64,000 nucleotides of DNA from an uncultured Lachnospiraceae bacterium (lineage in GTDB: Bacteria; Bacillota; Clostridia; Lachnospirales; Lachnospiraceae). The translations under genes and the position numbers were made by a program. Under the pieces are notes generated by a model. That model made no database searches and had not been told where the DNA came from. It saw only the letters and a program-made list of their open reading frames with translations. Shown here piece by piece: positions 16,121 to 23,945 of the stretch. The stretch covers positions 85,022-149,021 of the forward strand of contig CAJUIP010000002.1 of assembly GCA_910586315.1 (NCBI GenBank). Reading direction: 5' to 3'. How positions within the stretch are numbered: position 1 is the first letter of the stretch; each line of letters starts with the position of its first letter.

Positions 16121-17632
16121 ATGAAATTGCGAAATAAAATTGACTGGAGTACTGTTTTCATTCCCTTCTGCCTGATCCTGTTTTTATGTATCAGCTTTAT
16201 CGCCGCCCCGGACGGCTCCAAACAGATTCTGGACCAGCTTCGTTCTCTGCTGGGAGACACCTTTGGCCTGTACTATTTAGTGATCGGCCTCGGTATCTTT
16301 CTTTTATCCCTCTATCTGGCCTTTTCCAGATATGGCTCCATCCGGCTTGGCAAAGAAAATGAGAAGCCCAGATATTCAGATTTTGCATGGAGCAGCATGA
16401 TGTTCACTGCCGGGCTCGCGGCCGACATCCTCTTCTACTCCTTCTGCGAATGGATCCTCTATGCCAACGACCCCCACATCGCTGAGATGGGAGCCATGCA
16501 GATCTGGTCCAGCACCTACCCGATTTTCCACTGGGGGCCTATTCCCTGGAGCTTTTATCTGGTACTGGCCGTAGCTTTCGGTTTCATGCTCCACGTCCGC
16601 GGCTGCCATAAACAAAAATATTCCGAAGCCTGCCGCCCCATACTTGGCAATAAAGTGGATGGAATCTGGGGTAAAGCCATCGATCTCCTGGCTCTGTTCG
16701 CTCTTTTAGCCGGGACAGCCACCACGTTTTCTCTGGCCACGCCGCTCATGGCTCAGGTACTTTCACGTCTCACCGGACTTCCGGAATCAAAATGGATTAC
16801 TATTTCCATTTTAATTGTGATATGTATCGTCTACACTTATGCCCTGGTTCATGGAATGAAGGGAATTTCCCGGCTTTCCGCCTCCTGCATGTATTTATTT
16901 TTCGGTCTTCTGGCCTATGTGCTTTTGTTCGGCGGTGAAACCCGGTATATTCTGGAGACAGGGTTTGCCGCGATCGGAAATCTGGCACAAAATTTCCTCA
17001 GCCTCGCCACCTTCACCGATCCCTTAAGAACTACCTCCTTCCCCCAGAACTGGACGATCTTTTACTGGTCTTACTGGATTGTGTGGTGCGTGGCGTCGCC
17101 ATTTTTCATTGGCAGCATTTCCAGGGGACGCACCGTCCGCCAGACGATTTTAGGCGGCTACGTTTACAGTCTGGGCGGCACCTTTTTAAGCTTTCTGATC
17201 CTGGGGAATTACAGTCTGGGACTTCAGGCAGGCAAAAAGCTGGATGTCATGGGCCTTTATGGAGTTACCCAGGACCTCTATTCCACCATCATCGCCATCG
17301 TGGATACCCTGCCTCTGGCTCCTGTGGTTCTGATTCTTCTGATCGCCGCCATGATCGCCTTTTATGCCACCAGCTTTGACTCCATCTCCCTGGTTGCCGC
17401 CTCCTATACTTACAGGCAGATGACAGGAGACGAGGAACCCCACACAGCAATTAAGGTGTTCTGGGCCATCATGTTAATTTTATTCCCCATCGCCCTGGTG
17501 TTCTCTGAGAGCTCCATGGCCAATCTGCAGTCCGTATCCATCATTGCCGCCTTTCCGGTGGCCCTGGTGATCCTTATGATTATCGCCAGCTTCCTGAAAG
17601 ACGCCGGCCGGTACCTGGAAGAAAAATCGTAA
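16121..17632 (+). CDS. BCCT-family transporter (betaine/carnitine/choline type)
   Basis: 503 residues from ATG 16121, which has GAGGTG 5 nt upstream; a GTG two codons earlier is less likely. About 12 membrane helices. The family's hallmark region reads WTIFYWSYWIVWCVASPFFIGSISRGRT, with the ISRGRT end fully conserved. BCCT transporters import quaternary ammonium compounds or related zwitterions driven by Na+ or H+, or exchange them. No osmosensory C-terminal extension is evident, so a nutritional substrate (carnitine, betaine, choline) is as likely as an osmolyte. No catabolic gene is adjacent. Confidence 0.9.
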   Translation: MKLRNKIDWSTVFIPFCLILFLCISFIAAPDGSKQILDQLRSLLGDTFGLYYLVIGLGIFLLSLYLAFSRYGSIRLGKENEKPRYSDFAWSSMMFTAGLAADILFYSFCEWILYANDPHIAEMGAMQIWSSTYPIFHWGPIPWSFYLVLAVAFGFMLHVRGCHKQKYSEACRPILGNKVDGIWGKAIDLLALFALLAGTATTFSLATPLMAQVLSRLTGLPESKWITISILIVICIVYTYALVHGMKGISRLSASCMYLFFGLLAYVLLFGGETRYILETGFAAIGNLAQNFLSLATFTDPLRTTSFPQNWTIFYWSYWIVWCVASPFFIGSISRGRTVRQTILGGYVYSLGGTFLSFLILGNYSLGLQAGKKLDVMGLYGVTQDLYSTIIAIVDTLPLAPVVLILLIAAMIAFYATSFDSISLVAASYTYRQMTGDEEPHTAIKVFWAIMLILFPIALVFSESSMANLQSVSIIAAFPVALVILMIIASFLKDAGRYLEEKS

Positions 17633-17766
17633 GGATCTGTCGAAAAGTGAGTTTTTCATACAAGATATAGGTTCCCGTTTGAGAACAGTATACTATATTT
17701 TAATGAACTTTTCTTTTTTGCAACGGCCCTTTTTGTTAAAAAAATCTCCCCGGTATCGTATATGAG

Positions 17767-17810
17767 ACCGCTTCCCGTGCCGCATGGATCTCTTCGGCAC
17801 GGGAAGCGGT
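17767..17810. terminator. Strong bidirectional terminator hairpin
   Basis: Perfect 16-bp arms: ACCGCTTCCCGTGCCG (17767-17782) and CGGCACGGGAAGCGGT (17795-17810). It separates the convergent BCCT gene and the moxR operon. A T-rich stretch follows on the plus strand. Confidence 0.8.
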
Positions 17811-17815
17811 CCCAT

Positions 17816-18901
17816 TTATTTTTCCGCCCGCTCCTTTACTTTTTTGTATATCTCCCTAACTTTCTCTCTTTCACTCCCGCTTTCCTTCCTTTTTCCATAG
17901 CGGATCTTTAAGTATATGGTCCTGAGCTTTGCAAGGTCCTCCTCCATTCCCCATACTTTTGACGCCCGCTCATGAACCTGTTCACTGGTGACGCCATGAT
18001 TTTCCATGTCCAGACCGCCCTGGATACAAAGTTTCAGGTATTTTCGGTAATAGTACCGTACATTTCTCTCTCCGCCAAAAAAACCTCTTCCGGATAAGGG
18101 TCTGTCCTCTGCCTTCAGGTAACTCTGTCTTACTTCTCCTCTCGCATACATTTTTTTCCTTCCTCCGGACTCCGATAATCTCCAGAACAGAAACCGAAAA
18201 AACAAGAATGCGGCAAATGCCAGGATACCTATACCCAGAACCTTTACGGCAAGAGGAACCTGTCCCGTTTCTGGCGCTCCCAGGTCCGGGAGCATCCCGC
18301 CGTCAAGGAAAATCTCCTCATCCATCTTTATTTTCTCCGGCGCTCCGGGAAACAAGAAAGCCAGATATTTTGCAAGCCACATGAGAATCCTTATAAAAAC
18401 CTTAAGAAAAGCCTCAATCACAGGAAGAAGAAGCGTCTGATACAAGGTTCCCAGAAGTCCCCAAAAACATTGTATCACCGGTTTCCAGGACAAAACCGCT
18501 GCCACCAAAAGCATGACGAAAAGCTCCCGTCCATTGGCGCCCCAGAACATCCCCCGTTTCTGACCGCTTTCCTGCAGTCTGCTTCCCCTAAGAAGGAGAA
18601 TACTGCCGGCAAAAAAGCAGAGCGCAAAGGGCGCACACTGCTGTCTCCAGGCCGCCATCCCCAAAAATACCATTTCAAACACCATGGCCGCCGCCAAAAG
18701 CTTCCATTCCAGAAATACGGCCTTCGATACCGTTCCTTCCAGTCTTTTTTTCCCCCAGTTAAAAAACAGCCAGACTACCCAGGATGCCAAAATGGCCAGC
18801 AATCCCACCCTTCCCCAGGCAGGCGCAGATATGAAAAAAGGCATGAAAACAGCCAGATACAGGCTTCCATCCGTTAAAACCTTTAAGACCAGCATATCCA
18901 T
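17816..18901 (-). CDS. Membrane protein with DUF4129-like C-terminal domain
   Basis: 361 residues from ATG 18899-18901; GGAGG overlapping the end of the DUF58 gene supports this start over the 62-residue in-frame extension. About six membrane helices to about residue 260, then a cytosolic charged domain with YYYRKYLKLCIQGGLDMENHGVTSEQVHERA, resembling the DUF4129 domain that usually ends transglutaminase-like proteins of MoxR operons. No transglutaminase domain is present here. Last gene of moxR-DUF58-this gene; 1 bp separates it from the DUF58 stop. Function of these operons: MoxR AAA+ proteins are thought to act as chaperones for DUF58 partners. Confidence 0.7.
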   Translation of the reverse strand: MDMLVLKVLTDGSLYLAVFMPFFISAPAWGRVGLLAILASWVVWLFFNWGKKRLEGTVSKAVFLEWKLLAAAMVFEMVFLGMAAWRQQCAPFALCFFAGSILLLRGSRLQESGQKRGMFWGANGRELFVMLLVAAVLSWKPVIQCFWGLLGTLYQTLLLPVIEAFLKVFIRILMWLAKYLAFLFPGAPEKIKMDEEIFLDGGMLPDLGAPETGQVPLAVKVLGIGILAFAAFLFFRFLFWRLSESGGRKKMYARGEVRQSYLKAEDRPLSGRGFFGGERNVRYYYRKYLKLCIQGGLDMENHGVTSEQVHERASKVWGMEEDLAKLRTIYLKIRYGKRKESGSEREKVREIYKKVKERAEK

Positions 18902-18902
18902 T

Positions 18903-19970
18903 CTACGCTTCCTCCATCTCTTTTGCACATAAGAAGAGCGCCTTCCGTCCGGACCGCTCCTCCAGTGCCAATAGAAACCGTTCCGTCTCCTCTGTCTGCT
19001 CCGGAGCCACCAGAAGAAAACTCCGCCCGGCCCGGCTCCCCTTAAGAATCCGGCTGTAAAAGGTAACGGTCTCTTCCCGGCAGTCATAAGTCATTCTTCC
19101 CAATCCTTCCAGGATTGTACTTAAATGCCCGGCCCCCAGGCCTTCCTCCACCGTTCTCCAGTTTCCCATAGCCCCCGCAATAATCCCATTAGTGCAAAAA
19201 TCATATGGGATCCGCTTTCGTTCCAGCTCCTCGCATACGCTCCGCACCATGGAGAAACATTTTTCCAGGGAAGGTCCAGACGCCTTCACCGTCCGGCATT
19301 CTGTATTTAAGAGCACAGTACAAGTCATATCCGACATACATTCCTGCTGCTTTACCAACAAGGTTCCAAGCCTGGCGCTCTGCGTCCAGCTTATGGAGGA
19401 AAACGGTTCCCGGCCTGTGTACTCCCGAAATCCCAACGTAAGAATGGGATCCTCAAACAGGCTCTTCTCCACGGAAAACTCTCCCAGATAGCCGCCAAGA
19501 AGCAAGGAAAGTTCATTCCCGGGATAAGGCCATGGTTTCACTACCATCTCCGTAAGTTCCGGATAGGATTCCAGAAGAATCCGTATCCCTAAGAAATCTC
19601 CGGCCTCCACCAGGGAGCCGCGAAAAAAGTACCGGCCGCGTTTCTTAAGCAGCACTCTTCTTACAAGCTCTGTCTTTTGTCTCGCCGCCAGATATAAGAC
19701 CGAAGAAAGCCCCATTCCCCCGCTCTCTTCCACTGACTCTCCCGTATCGGAAAACACGAGTCCCTCCGGCACCTGCTCCCGAATCTTCAGGTACGGCACC
19801 AGGAACCTTTTTCCATTCTTGACAGTCATGGTCCAGAAAAATTCCTCCTCTGGTTCCACCAGTACCTTATCCAGCGAAGTGGTAAGCTCCACCTGGTCCA
19901 GAGTATGTGACATGGAATAATTCTCAACCGCAAATAAAATAATTCCCAGCACGATTATAAACAAAATCAT
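18903..19970 (-). CDS. DUF58 domain protein
   Basis: 355 residues. One N-terminal membrane helix (MILFIIVLGIILFAVENYSM), a beta-rich region (residues 25-130), then the DUF58 core with FREYTGREPFSSISWTQSARLGTLLVKQ at about residue 190 (the RxYxxGDxxRxIxW-type motif of DUF58, here diverged) and a vWA-like tail. Start overlaps the moxR stop by 4 bp. Partner of MoxR ATPases in many bacteria; molecular role not established. Confidence 0.85.
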   Translation of the reverse strand: MILFIIVLGIILFAVENYSMSHTLDQVELTTSLDKVLVEPEEEFFWTMTVKNGKRFLVPYLKIREQVPEGLVFSDTGESVEESGGMGLSSVLYLAARQKTELVRRVLLKKRGRYFFRGSLVEAGDFLGIRILLESYPELTEMVVKPWPYPGNELSLLLGGYLGEFSVEKSLFEDPILTLGFREYTGREPFSSISWTQSARLGTLLVKQQECMSDMTCTVLLNTECRTVKASGPSLEKCFSMVRSVCEELERKRIPYDFCTNGIIAGAMGNWRTVEEGLGAGHLSTILEGLGRMTYDCREETVTFYSRILKGSRAGRSFLLVAPEQTEETERFLLALEERSGRKALFLCAKEMEEA

Positions 19971-20914
19971 CGTAATGTCTCCAGTGGAACCGGGATGGCG
20001 TCCACAAGCTTTTCCAGATAACTTCTGGCATCCGCAAAGCTTTCCGAGCCTTTGGAAATAATCCTGTGGCTCAGAACGCAGGGCGCCACATGCTTCACAT
20101 CCTCAGGAATCACAAATTCCCGCCCCATGGATGCCGCCATGGCCTGCGATGCCTTGTAGAGGGCGATGGCTCCGCGGGTGGAAACCCCGGTCATAAACCG
20201 GCTCTCGGTTCTCGTCTTTTCCACAATATCCATCATATATCCCAATACGTCCTCATGAACCAAGACTTTCGTAAGCTCCGCCTTCATTTCCTGAATTTCC
20301 TCCGGCGTAAGAACCGGGGCCAGTTCCAGCAGCAAAGCCTCAGAAGACGGTCTGGAAATCACTTCCATTTCCTGTTCTCTTTTCATATAGCCCAGACTTA
20401 TTTTCATGAAAAACCGGTCAAGCTGGGCCTCGGGAAGAGGAAAGGTGCCATAAGATTCCACCGGGTTCTGCGTTGCCATGACAAAAAACGGCTCATCCAT
20501 GGGGTAGGTAACGCCATCCACCGTAATCTGTTTCTCCTCCATGGCCTCCAAAAGGCTTGACTGGGTCCTGGGCGTGGCACGGTTAATCTCATCCGCAAGA
20601 ATCACATTTGAAAACAGCGGCCCCTTTCTGAACTGAAATTCCCCTGTCTTCTGATTATAATAATTAATTCCGGTCAAGTCCGACGGCAGAAGATCCGGGG
20701 TGAACTGTATCCTCTTAAAGCGGCTTCCCACAGTCTTTGCAAACGCCTTTAAAAGCATGGTCTTTCCTGTACCCGGCACATCCTCCAAAAGCACATGGCC
20801 GGAGCATAAAAAGCTTATGAGAATCAGGCGTATGGACTCCTCTTTCCCCACAATGACCCTGGAACAGCTTTCCACCACCCGTTCTGTATTCTCTTTAAAA
20901 CGGCTGTACTCCAT
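19967..20914 (-). CDS. MoxR-type AAA+ ATPase
   Basis: 315 residues. Walker A is EDVPGTGKTMLL (residues 43-54), Walker B/sensor is VILADEINRATPRTQSSLLEAM, followed by MATQNPVESYGTFPLPEAQLDRF and the C-terminal lid with GVSTRGAIALYKASQAMA. All MoxR landmarks are intact, so it should hydrolyse ATP. First gene of a three-gene operon with its own promoter at 20988-21016. Confidence 0.93.
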   Translation of the reverse strand: MEYSRFKENTERVVESCSRVIVGKEESIRLILISFLCSGHVLLEDVPGTGKTMLLKAFAKTVGSRFKRIQFTPDLLPSDLTGINYYNQKTGEFQFRKGPLFSNVILADEINRATPRTQSSLLEAMEEKQITVDGVTYPMDEPFFVMATQNPVESYGTFPLPEAQLDRFFMKISLGYMKREQEMEVISRPSSEALLLELAPVLTPEEIQEMKAELTKVLVHEDVLGYMMDIVEKTRTESRFMTGVSTRGAIALYKASQAMAASMGREFVIPEDVKHVAPCVLSHRIISKGSESFADARSYLEKLVDAIPVPLETLR

Positions 20915-20987
20915 TTTTGTCTCCTCCCGTCTGTCTCATTTCCTTTTGCTTCATTCATTTTCTTTCCTTTCATCACGTTTCATTTCT

Positions 20988-21016
20988 ATTATAACGAATA
21001 ACTTCCTCCGGTTCAA
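20988..21016 (-). promoter_or_regulatory. Promoter of the moxR operon
   Basis: Minus strand: -35 TTGAAC (21011-21016), 17 bp, -10 TATAAT (20988-20993), about 75 bp before the moxR ATG. Confidence 0.7.
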
Positions 21017-21085
21017 GAAAATTAGTTCTTAAGTATTTTGTAAGGCCCTGCCACATTTTTACCACAACTAGGGGCTGGATTTTCA

Positions 21086-21114
21086 TTGCCATTCAGTGGT
21101 ATTATGATTATAAT
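21086..21114 (+). promoter_or_regulatory. Promoter of the wall-binding repeat protein gene
   Basis: -35 TTGCCA (21086-21091), 17 bp, -10 TATAAT (21109-21114), 42 bp before the ATG. Confidence 0.7.
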
Positions 21115-21156
21115 AACAAATAGAGAAAAAGCTTTTAAAGGAGGAAGCATATCATT

Positions 21157-22560
21157 ATGAAAAAAGCAAATTTCTGTTATGCCGTTCTTGCCGCATCAGC
21201 AGTTCTTGCTCTTGGCTCCGCCATTACATCTTTTGCCGCCGGATGGCAGGCGCTGGGGGATGAGTGGACCTATGTACAGAACAACGGTGAAAATGTAAAA
21301 GATGACTGGAGACAGGTTGACGGCAAGTATTACTACTTCGGAAGCGATGGAATCATGCTCCGCAACACTCTGCTCAATGACAATGAAAATTATTACTATC
21401 TGAGATCCTCCGGTGAAATGATCACCAACGAATGGAGATTTATCCAGAATCCGGAATGGCAGGGCGACGAACTGGTTGATGAGGGAAGCTGGTATTATTT
21501 CGGCTCCAATGGCCGCGCTTATGTTACAAAAGACAATAAAGCATATATCGCGGATATCGAAGGAAAGAAATACGCCTTTGATCAGTACGGGAGAATGATA
21601 ACCGGCTGGATTACGGAAAACGGCGAATGGATCGAGGAAGAAGAGAACTGGTCCAGCGGTATGTATTACGCCGACATTGAAGGAGGCGGAAGCCTTGTTA
21701 CCAACGCATGGGTTTACATGACAGTTCCCGATGATTCCAACGAGGACGATACCGAGCCTACTTACCACTTCTATTTCGCCTCCAACGGTAAGAAGACTGT
21801 AAGTACTGATAAAACCATTGCTGATAAAAAGTATCATTTTGACGAGAGAGGCGTTGCCATTTATGGCTGGCATCAGGACGAAGAAGACCAGAGCTGGAAA
21901 TTCTACGGCGACTACGACGATCCGTCCTTACATACCGCGTGGTTCCAGGCTACCCCAGATGCCGCTATGAATCAGAGTGGACATGATGACGGCTCCACCT
22001 ACTGGTATTACGCATCCAGCAACGGAAAAATTGCCTCCGGAGAATTTAAAACCATCGACTCCAAGACTTATGCCTTTAATTTAAGAGGCGAGCTGATTAC
22101 CGGACTTAAGATCATTACTACCGAGGAAGATAATAATAAGGCCCTGGCCTCCAACCCGGCCAGCGTAGACTATATCGCCAACGTGGACGAGATCAGCGAC
22201 CCCAATACTCATGTATTCTACTTTAACAGTGACGGCTCCCTTAAAACAGGAACTCAGACCGTAACCATCGACGGCTCCAGCTATACCTTCAACTTCAAAT
22301 CCAACGGTACCCCGAAGGGCATGGGCGTTACAGGTCCAAGCGATGGATACCTGTACAAAAACGGCAGACGGCTGGCTGCTGAGGACGGTATGAAATATGG
22401 TATCGTGGAGTACGATGATAAAGAATATGTTGTAAATGAGAGTGGTTCTCTTCAGAAGAAAAAGAAAAACCTAAAGGATGCCGACGGATATTATTACTGT
22501 ACGGATAAAGACGGCATCCTGATTCACCAGTTAAACGACAAATGTGAAGAAAAGCATTAA
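21157..22560 (+). CDS. Secreted cell wall-binding repeat protein
   Basis: 467 residues. A signal peptide (KKANFCYAVLAASAVLALGS, cleavage near SFAA) is followed almost entirely by aromatic/Gly repeats: WQALGDEWTYVQNNGE, KYYYFGSDGIMLRN, NYYYLRSSGEMITNEW, SWYYFGSNGRAYVTK, KYAFDQYGRMITGW, YHFYFASNGKKTV, YWYYASSNGKIASGE, HVFYFNSDGSLKTG. These match the choline-binding / glucan-binding type wall repeats that attach proteins to teichoic-acid or polysaccharide ligands. No catalytic domain is seen. Very acidic. AAGGAGG ribosome site. Such repeat-only proteins are common in Lachnospiraceae; ligand unknown. Confidence 0.87.
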   Translation: MKKANFCYAVLAASAVLALGSAITSFAAGWQALGDEWTYVQNNGENVKDDWRQVDGKYYYFGSDGIMLRNTLLNDNENYYYLRSSGEMITNEWRFIQNPEWQGDELVDEGSWYYFGSNGRAYVTKDNKAYIADIEGKKYAFDQYGRMITGWITENGEWIEEEENWSSGMYYADIEGGGSLVTNAWVYMTVPDDSNEDDTEPTYHFYFASNGKKTVSTDKTIADKKYHFDERGVAIYGWHQDEEDQSWKFYGDYDDPSLHTAWFQATPDAAMNQSGHDDGSTYWYYASSNGKIASGEFKTIDSKTYAFNLRGELITGLKIITTEEDNNKALASNPASVDYIANVDEISDPNTHVFYFNSDGSLKTGTQTVTIDGSSYTFNFKSNGTPKGMGVTGPSDGYLYKNGRRLAAEDGMKYGIVEYDDKEYVVNESGSLQKKKKNLKDADGYYYCTDKDGILIHQLNDKCEEKH

Positions 22561-22575
22561 ACTGCCATATTTTCC

Positions 22576-22739
22576 TAGAGCATGTTTGGAAATTGCTTTC
22601 TGACAGATGTACGTCACAGTTTGTGGGAAATTAGGTTCGAATGAGGGAGGCGTAGTGGGCTACGTTGACCGAATGAGGGCCAAATTTCCTGCAAAATGGG
22701 GCGTGCAGATGATGGGAATGAATTTTCAAACACGCTCTA
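22576..22739. mobile_element. MITE-like intergenic repeat element
   Basis: 164 bp beginning TAGAGCATGTTTGGAAATT and ending AATTTTCAAACACGCTCTA, imperfect terminal inverted repeats flanked by TA, with no coding sense. Inside are a CGAATGAGGG direct repeat pair and small stems (CGTAG/CTACG). A fragment of the terminal sequence recurs at 62821-62848. TA-flanked short elements of this form are typical of MITEs mobilised by IS630/mariner-like transposases; no such transposase is in the window. Confidence 0.55.
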
Positions 22740-22744
22740 AAAGA

Positions 22745-22790
22745 AAGAGCCCCGCCGGGAAGCGATTCTGTTCCCGGCGGGCTCTTTTTT
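22745..22790. terminator. Bidirectional terminator
   Basis: GAGCCCCGCCGGGAA (22747-22761) pairs with TTCCCGGCGGGCTC (22771-22784, one bulged C), followed by TTTTTT on the plus strand and preceded by an A-rich run (AAGAAA) that gives U on the minus strand. It ends both the wall-binding gene and the convergent prfB. Confidence 0.85.
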
Positions 22791-22793
22791 ACT

Positions 22794-23930
22794 CTATTCC
22801 AGCTCCCCGCCCTTCACCTGCGGGCGTCCGAGGCTCTCCCATTTTAAGTACGCGCTGATGAACCCGTCCAAGGCTCCGTCCAGCACACTGTTCACATTCC
22901 CGCTCTCATACCCGGTCCTGTGGTCTTTTATTAATGTATAAGGCTGAAGGACATAGGAACGAATCTGGCTTCCCCAGGCAATTTCTTTAATATCTCCGCG
23001 GATATCGGAAATCTTCTCCGCATTCTCCTGCTGCTTCAACATATAAAGCTTGGCCTTTAACATCTGCATCGCTCTGTCTTTATTCTGGAACTGGGACCGC
23101 TCGTTCTGGCACTGAACCACGACTCCCGTGGGAATATGGGTAATACGCACCGCCGAAGAGGTTTTGTTAATATGCTGCCCGCCGGCGCCACTGGAACGGT
23201 AAGTGTCAATCCTCAAATCATCTGGATTGATTTCCACATCCAAGTCTTCCTCAATATCTGGCATCACATCACAGGACACAAAGGAAGTCTGTCGTTTTCC
23301 GTTGGCGTTGAAGGGAGAAATTCTCACCAGACGGTGAACGCCCCGCTCAGACTTCAGATAACCAAACACGTTTTCCCCATTGATCTGTAAGGTTACGGAT
23401 TTAATTCCTGCTTCCTCCCCGTCCAGATAATCCAGCACTTCCACGGAAAAGCCCCGGCTCTCCGCCCACCGGCAGTACATCCGGTAAAGCATACTGCACC
23501 AGTCGCAGGATTCTGTTCCTCCTGCTCCCGCATTGAGCCGCATGATGGCGTTATTGCTGTCATATTCGCCTGTCAGGAGCGTTCTGAGACGCAGGGCATC
23601 AAACTCGGCCGTAAATTCGTCCATCATTCCATTGATTTCCGGAATTACGGCCGGATCCTCTTCCTCATATCCCATTTCAATCATCAGGCCGATTTCTTCG
23701 TACTGATTCTGAAGCTTATTGAACTCCGCAACCGTATCTTTCAGGTTTTTCGCTTCCTTCACGTATTTTGTGGAAAGCTCCGCGTCCTCCCAGAAACTGG
23801 ATTCCTCCATGGTTTTGTCAAGTTCGTCAATCCGCCTGATTTTCGCGTCCAGATTCAGGGAATCCCTGACTTCCTGAAGCGGCTTTTCATATGTGGATAA
23901 TATATATTTAAACTGATCTAACTCAACCAT
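22794..23930 (-). CDS. prfB: Peptide chain release factor 2
   Basis: 378 residues in one uninterrupted frame. Releases peptides at UGA and UAA. The stop-codon-reading tripeptide SPF is in VRISPFNANGKR and the catalytic GGQ in SSGAGGQHINKTSSAVR. In most bacteria prfB has an in-frame UGA near codon 25 and a programmed +1 frameshift; here the corresponding stretch (VRDSLNLDAK) has no UGA, so that autoregulation is absent. 15 bp downstream of secA, the common secA-prfB arrangement. Confidence 0.96.
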   Translation of the reverse strand: MVELDQFKYILSTYEKPLQEVRDSLNLDAKIRRIDELDKTMEESSFWEDAELSTKYVKEAKNLKDTVAEFNKLQNQYEEIGLMIEMGYEEEDPAVIPEINGMMDEFTAEFDALRLRTLLTGEYDSNNAIMRLNAGAGGTESCDWCSMLYRMYCRWAESRGFSVEVLDYLDGEEAGIKSVTLQINGENVFGYLKSERGVHRLVRISPFNANGKRQTSFVSCDVMPDIEEDLDVEINPDDLRIDTYRSSGAGGQHINKTSSAVRITHIPTGVVVQCQNERSQFQNKDRAMQMLKAKLYMLKQQENAEKISDIRGDIKEIAWGSQIRSYVLQPYTLIKDHRTGYESGNVNSVLDGALDGFISAYLKWESLGRPQVKGGELE

Positions 23931-23945
23931 AGATACCGTCCTCTC

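Noticed and set aside
16075..16260. Small minus-strand frame upstream of the BCCT gene
   Set aside because: Antisense to the BCCT start with no ribosome site; the region is explained by the promoter and inverted repeat.
21157..22560. CRISPR-like or DNA tandem array in the repeat protein
   Set aside because: The repetition is at protein level (aromatic/Gly motifs) with varied DNA; no constant repeat and spacer pattern is present anywhere in the window.
22607..22858. 83-residue plus-strand open frame after the wall-binding protein
   Set aside because: It lies in the MITE-like repeat and reads through the bidirectional terminator into antisense prfB.
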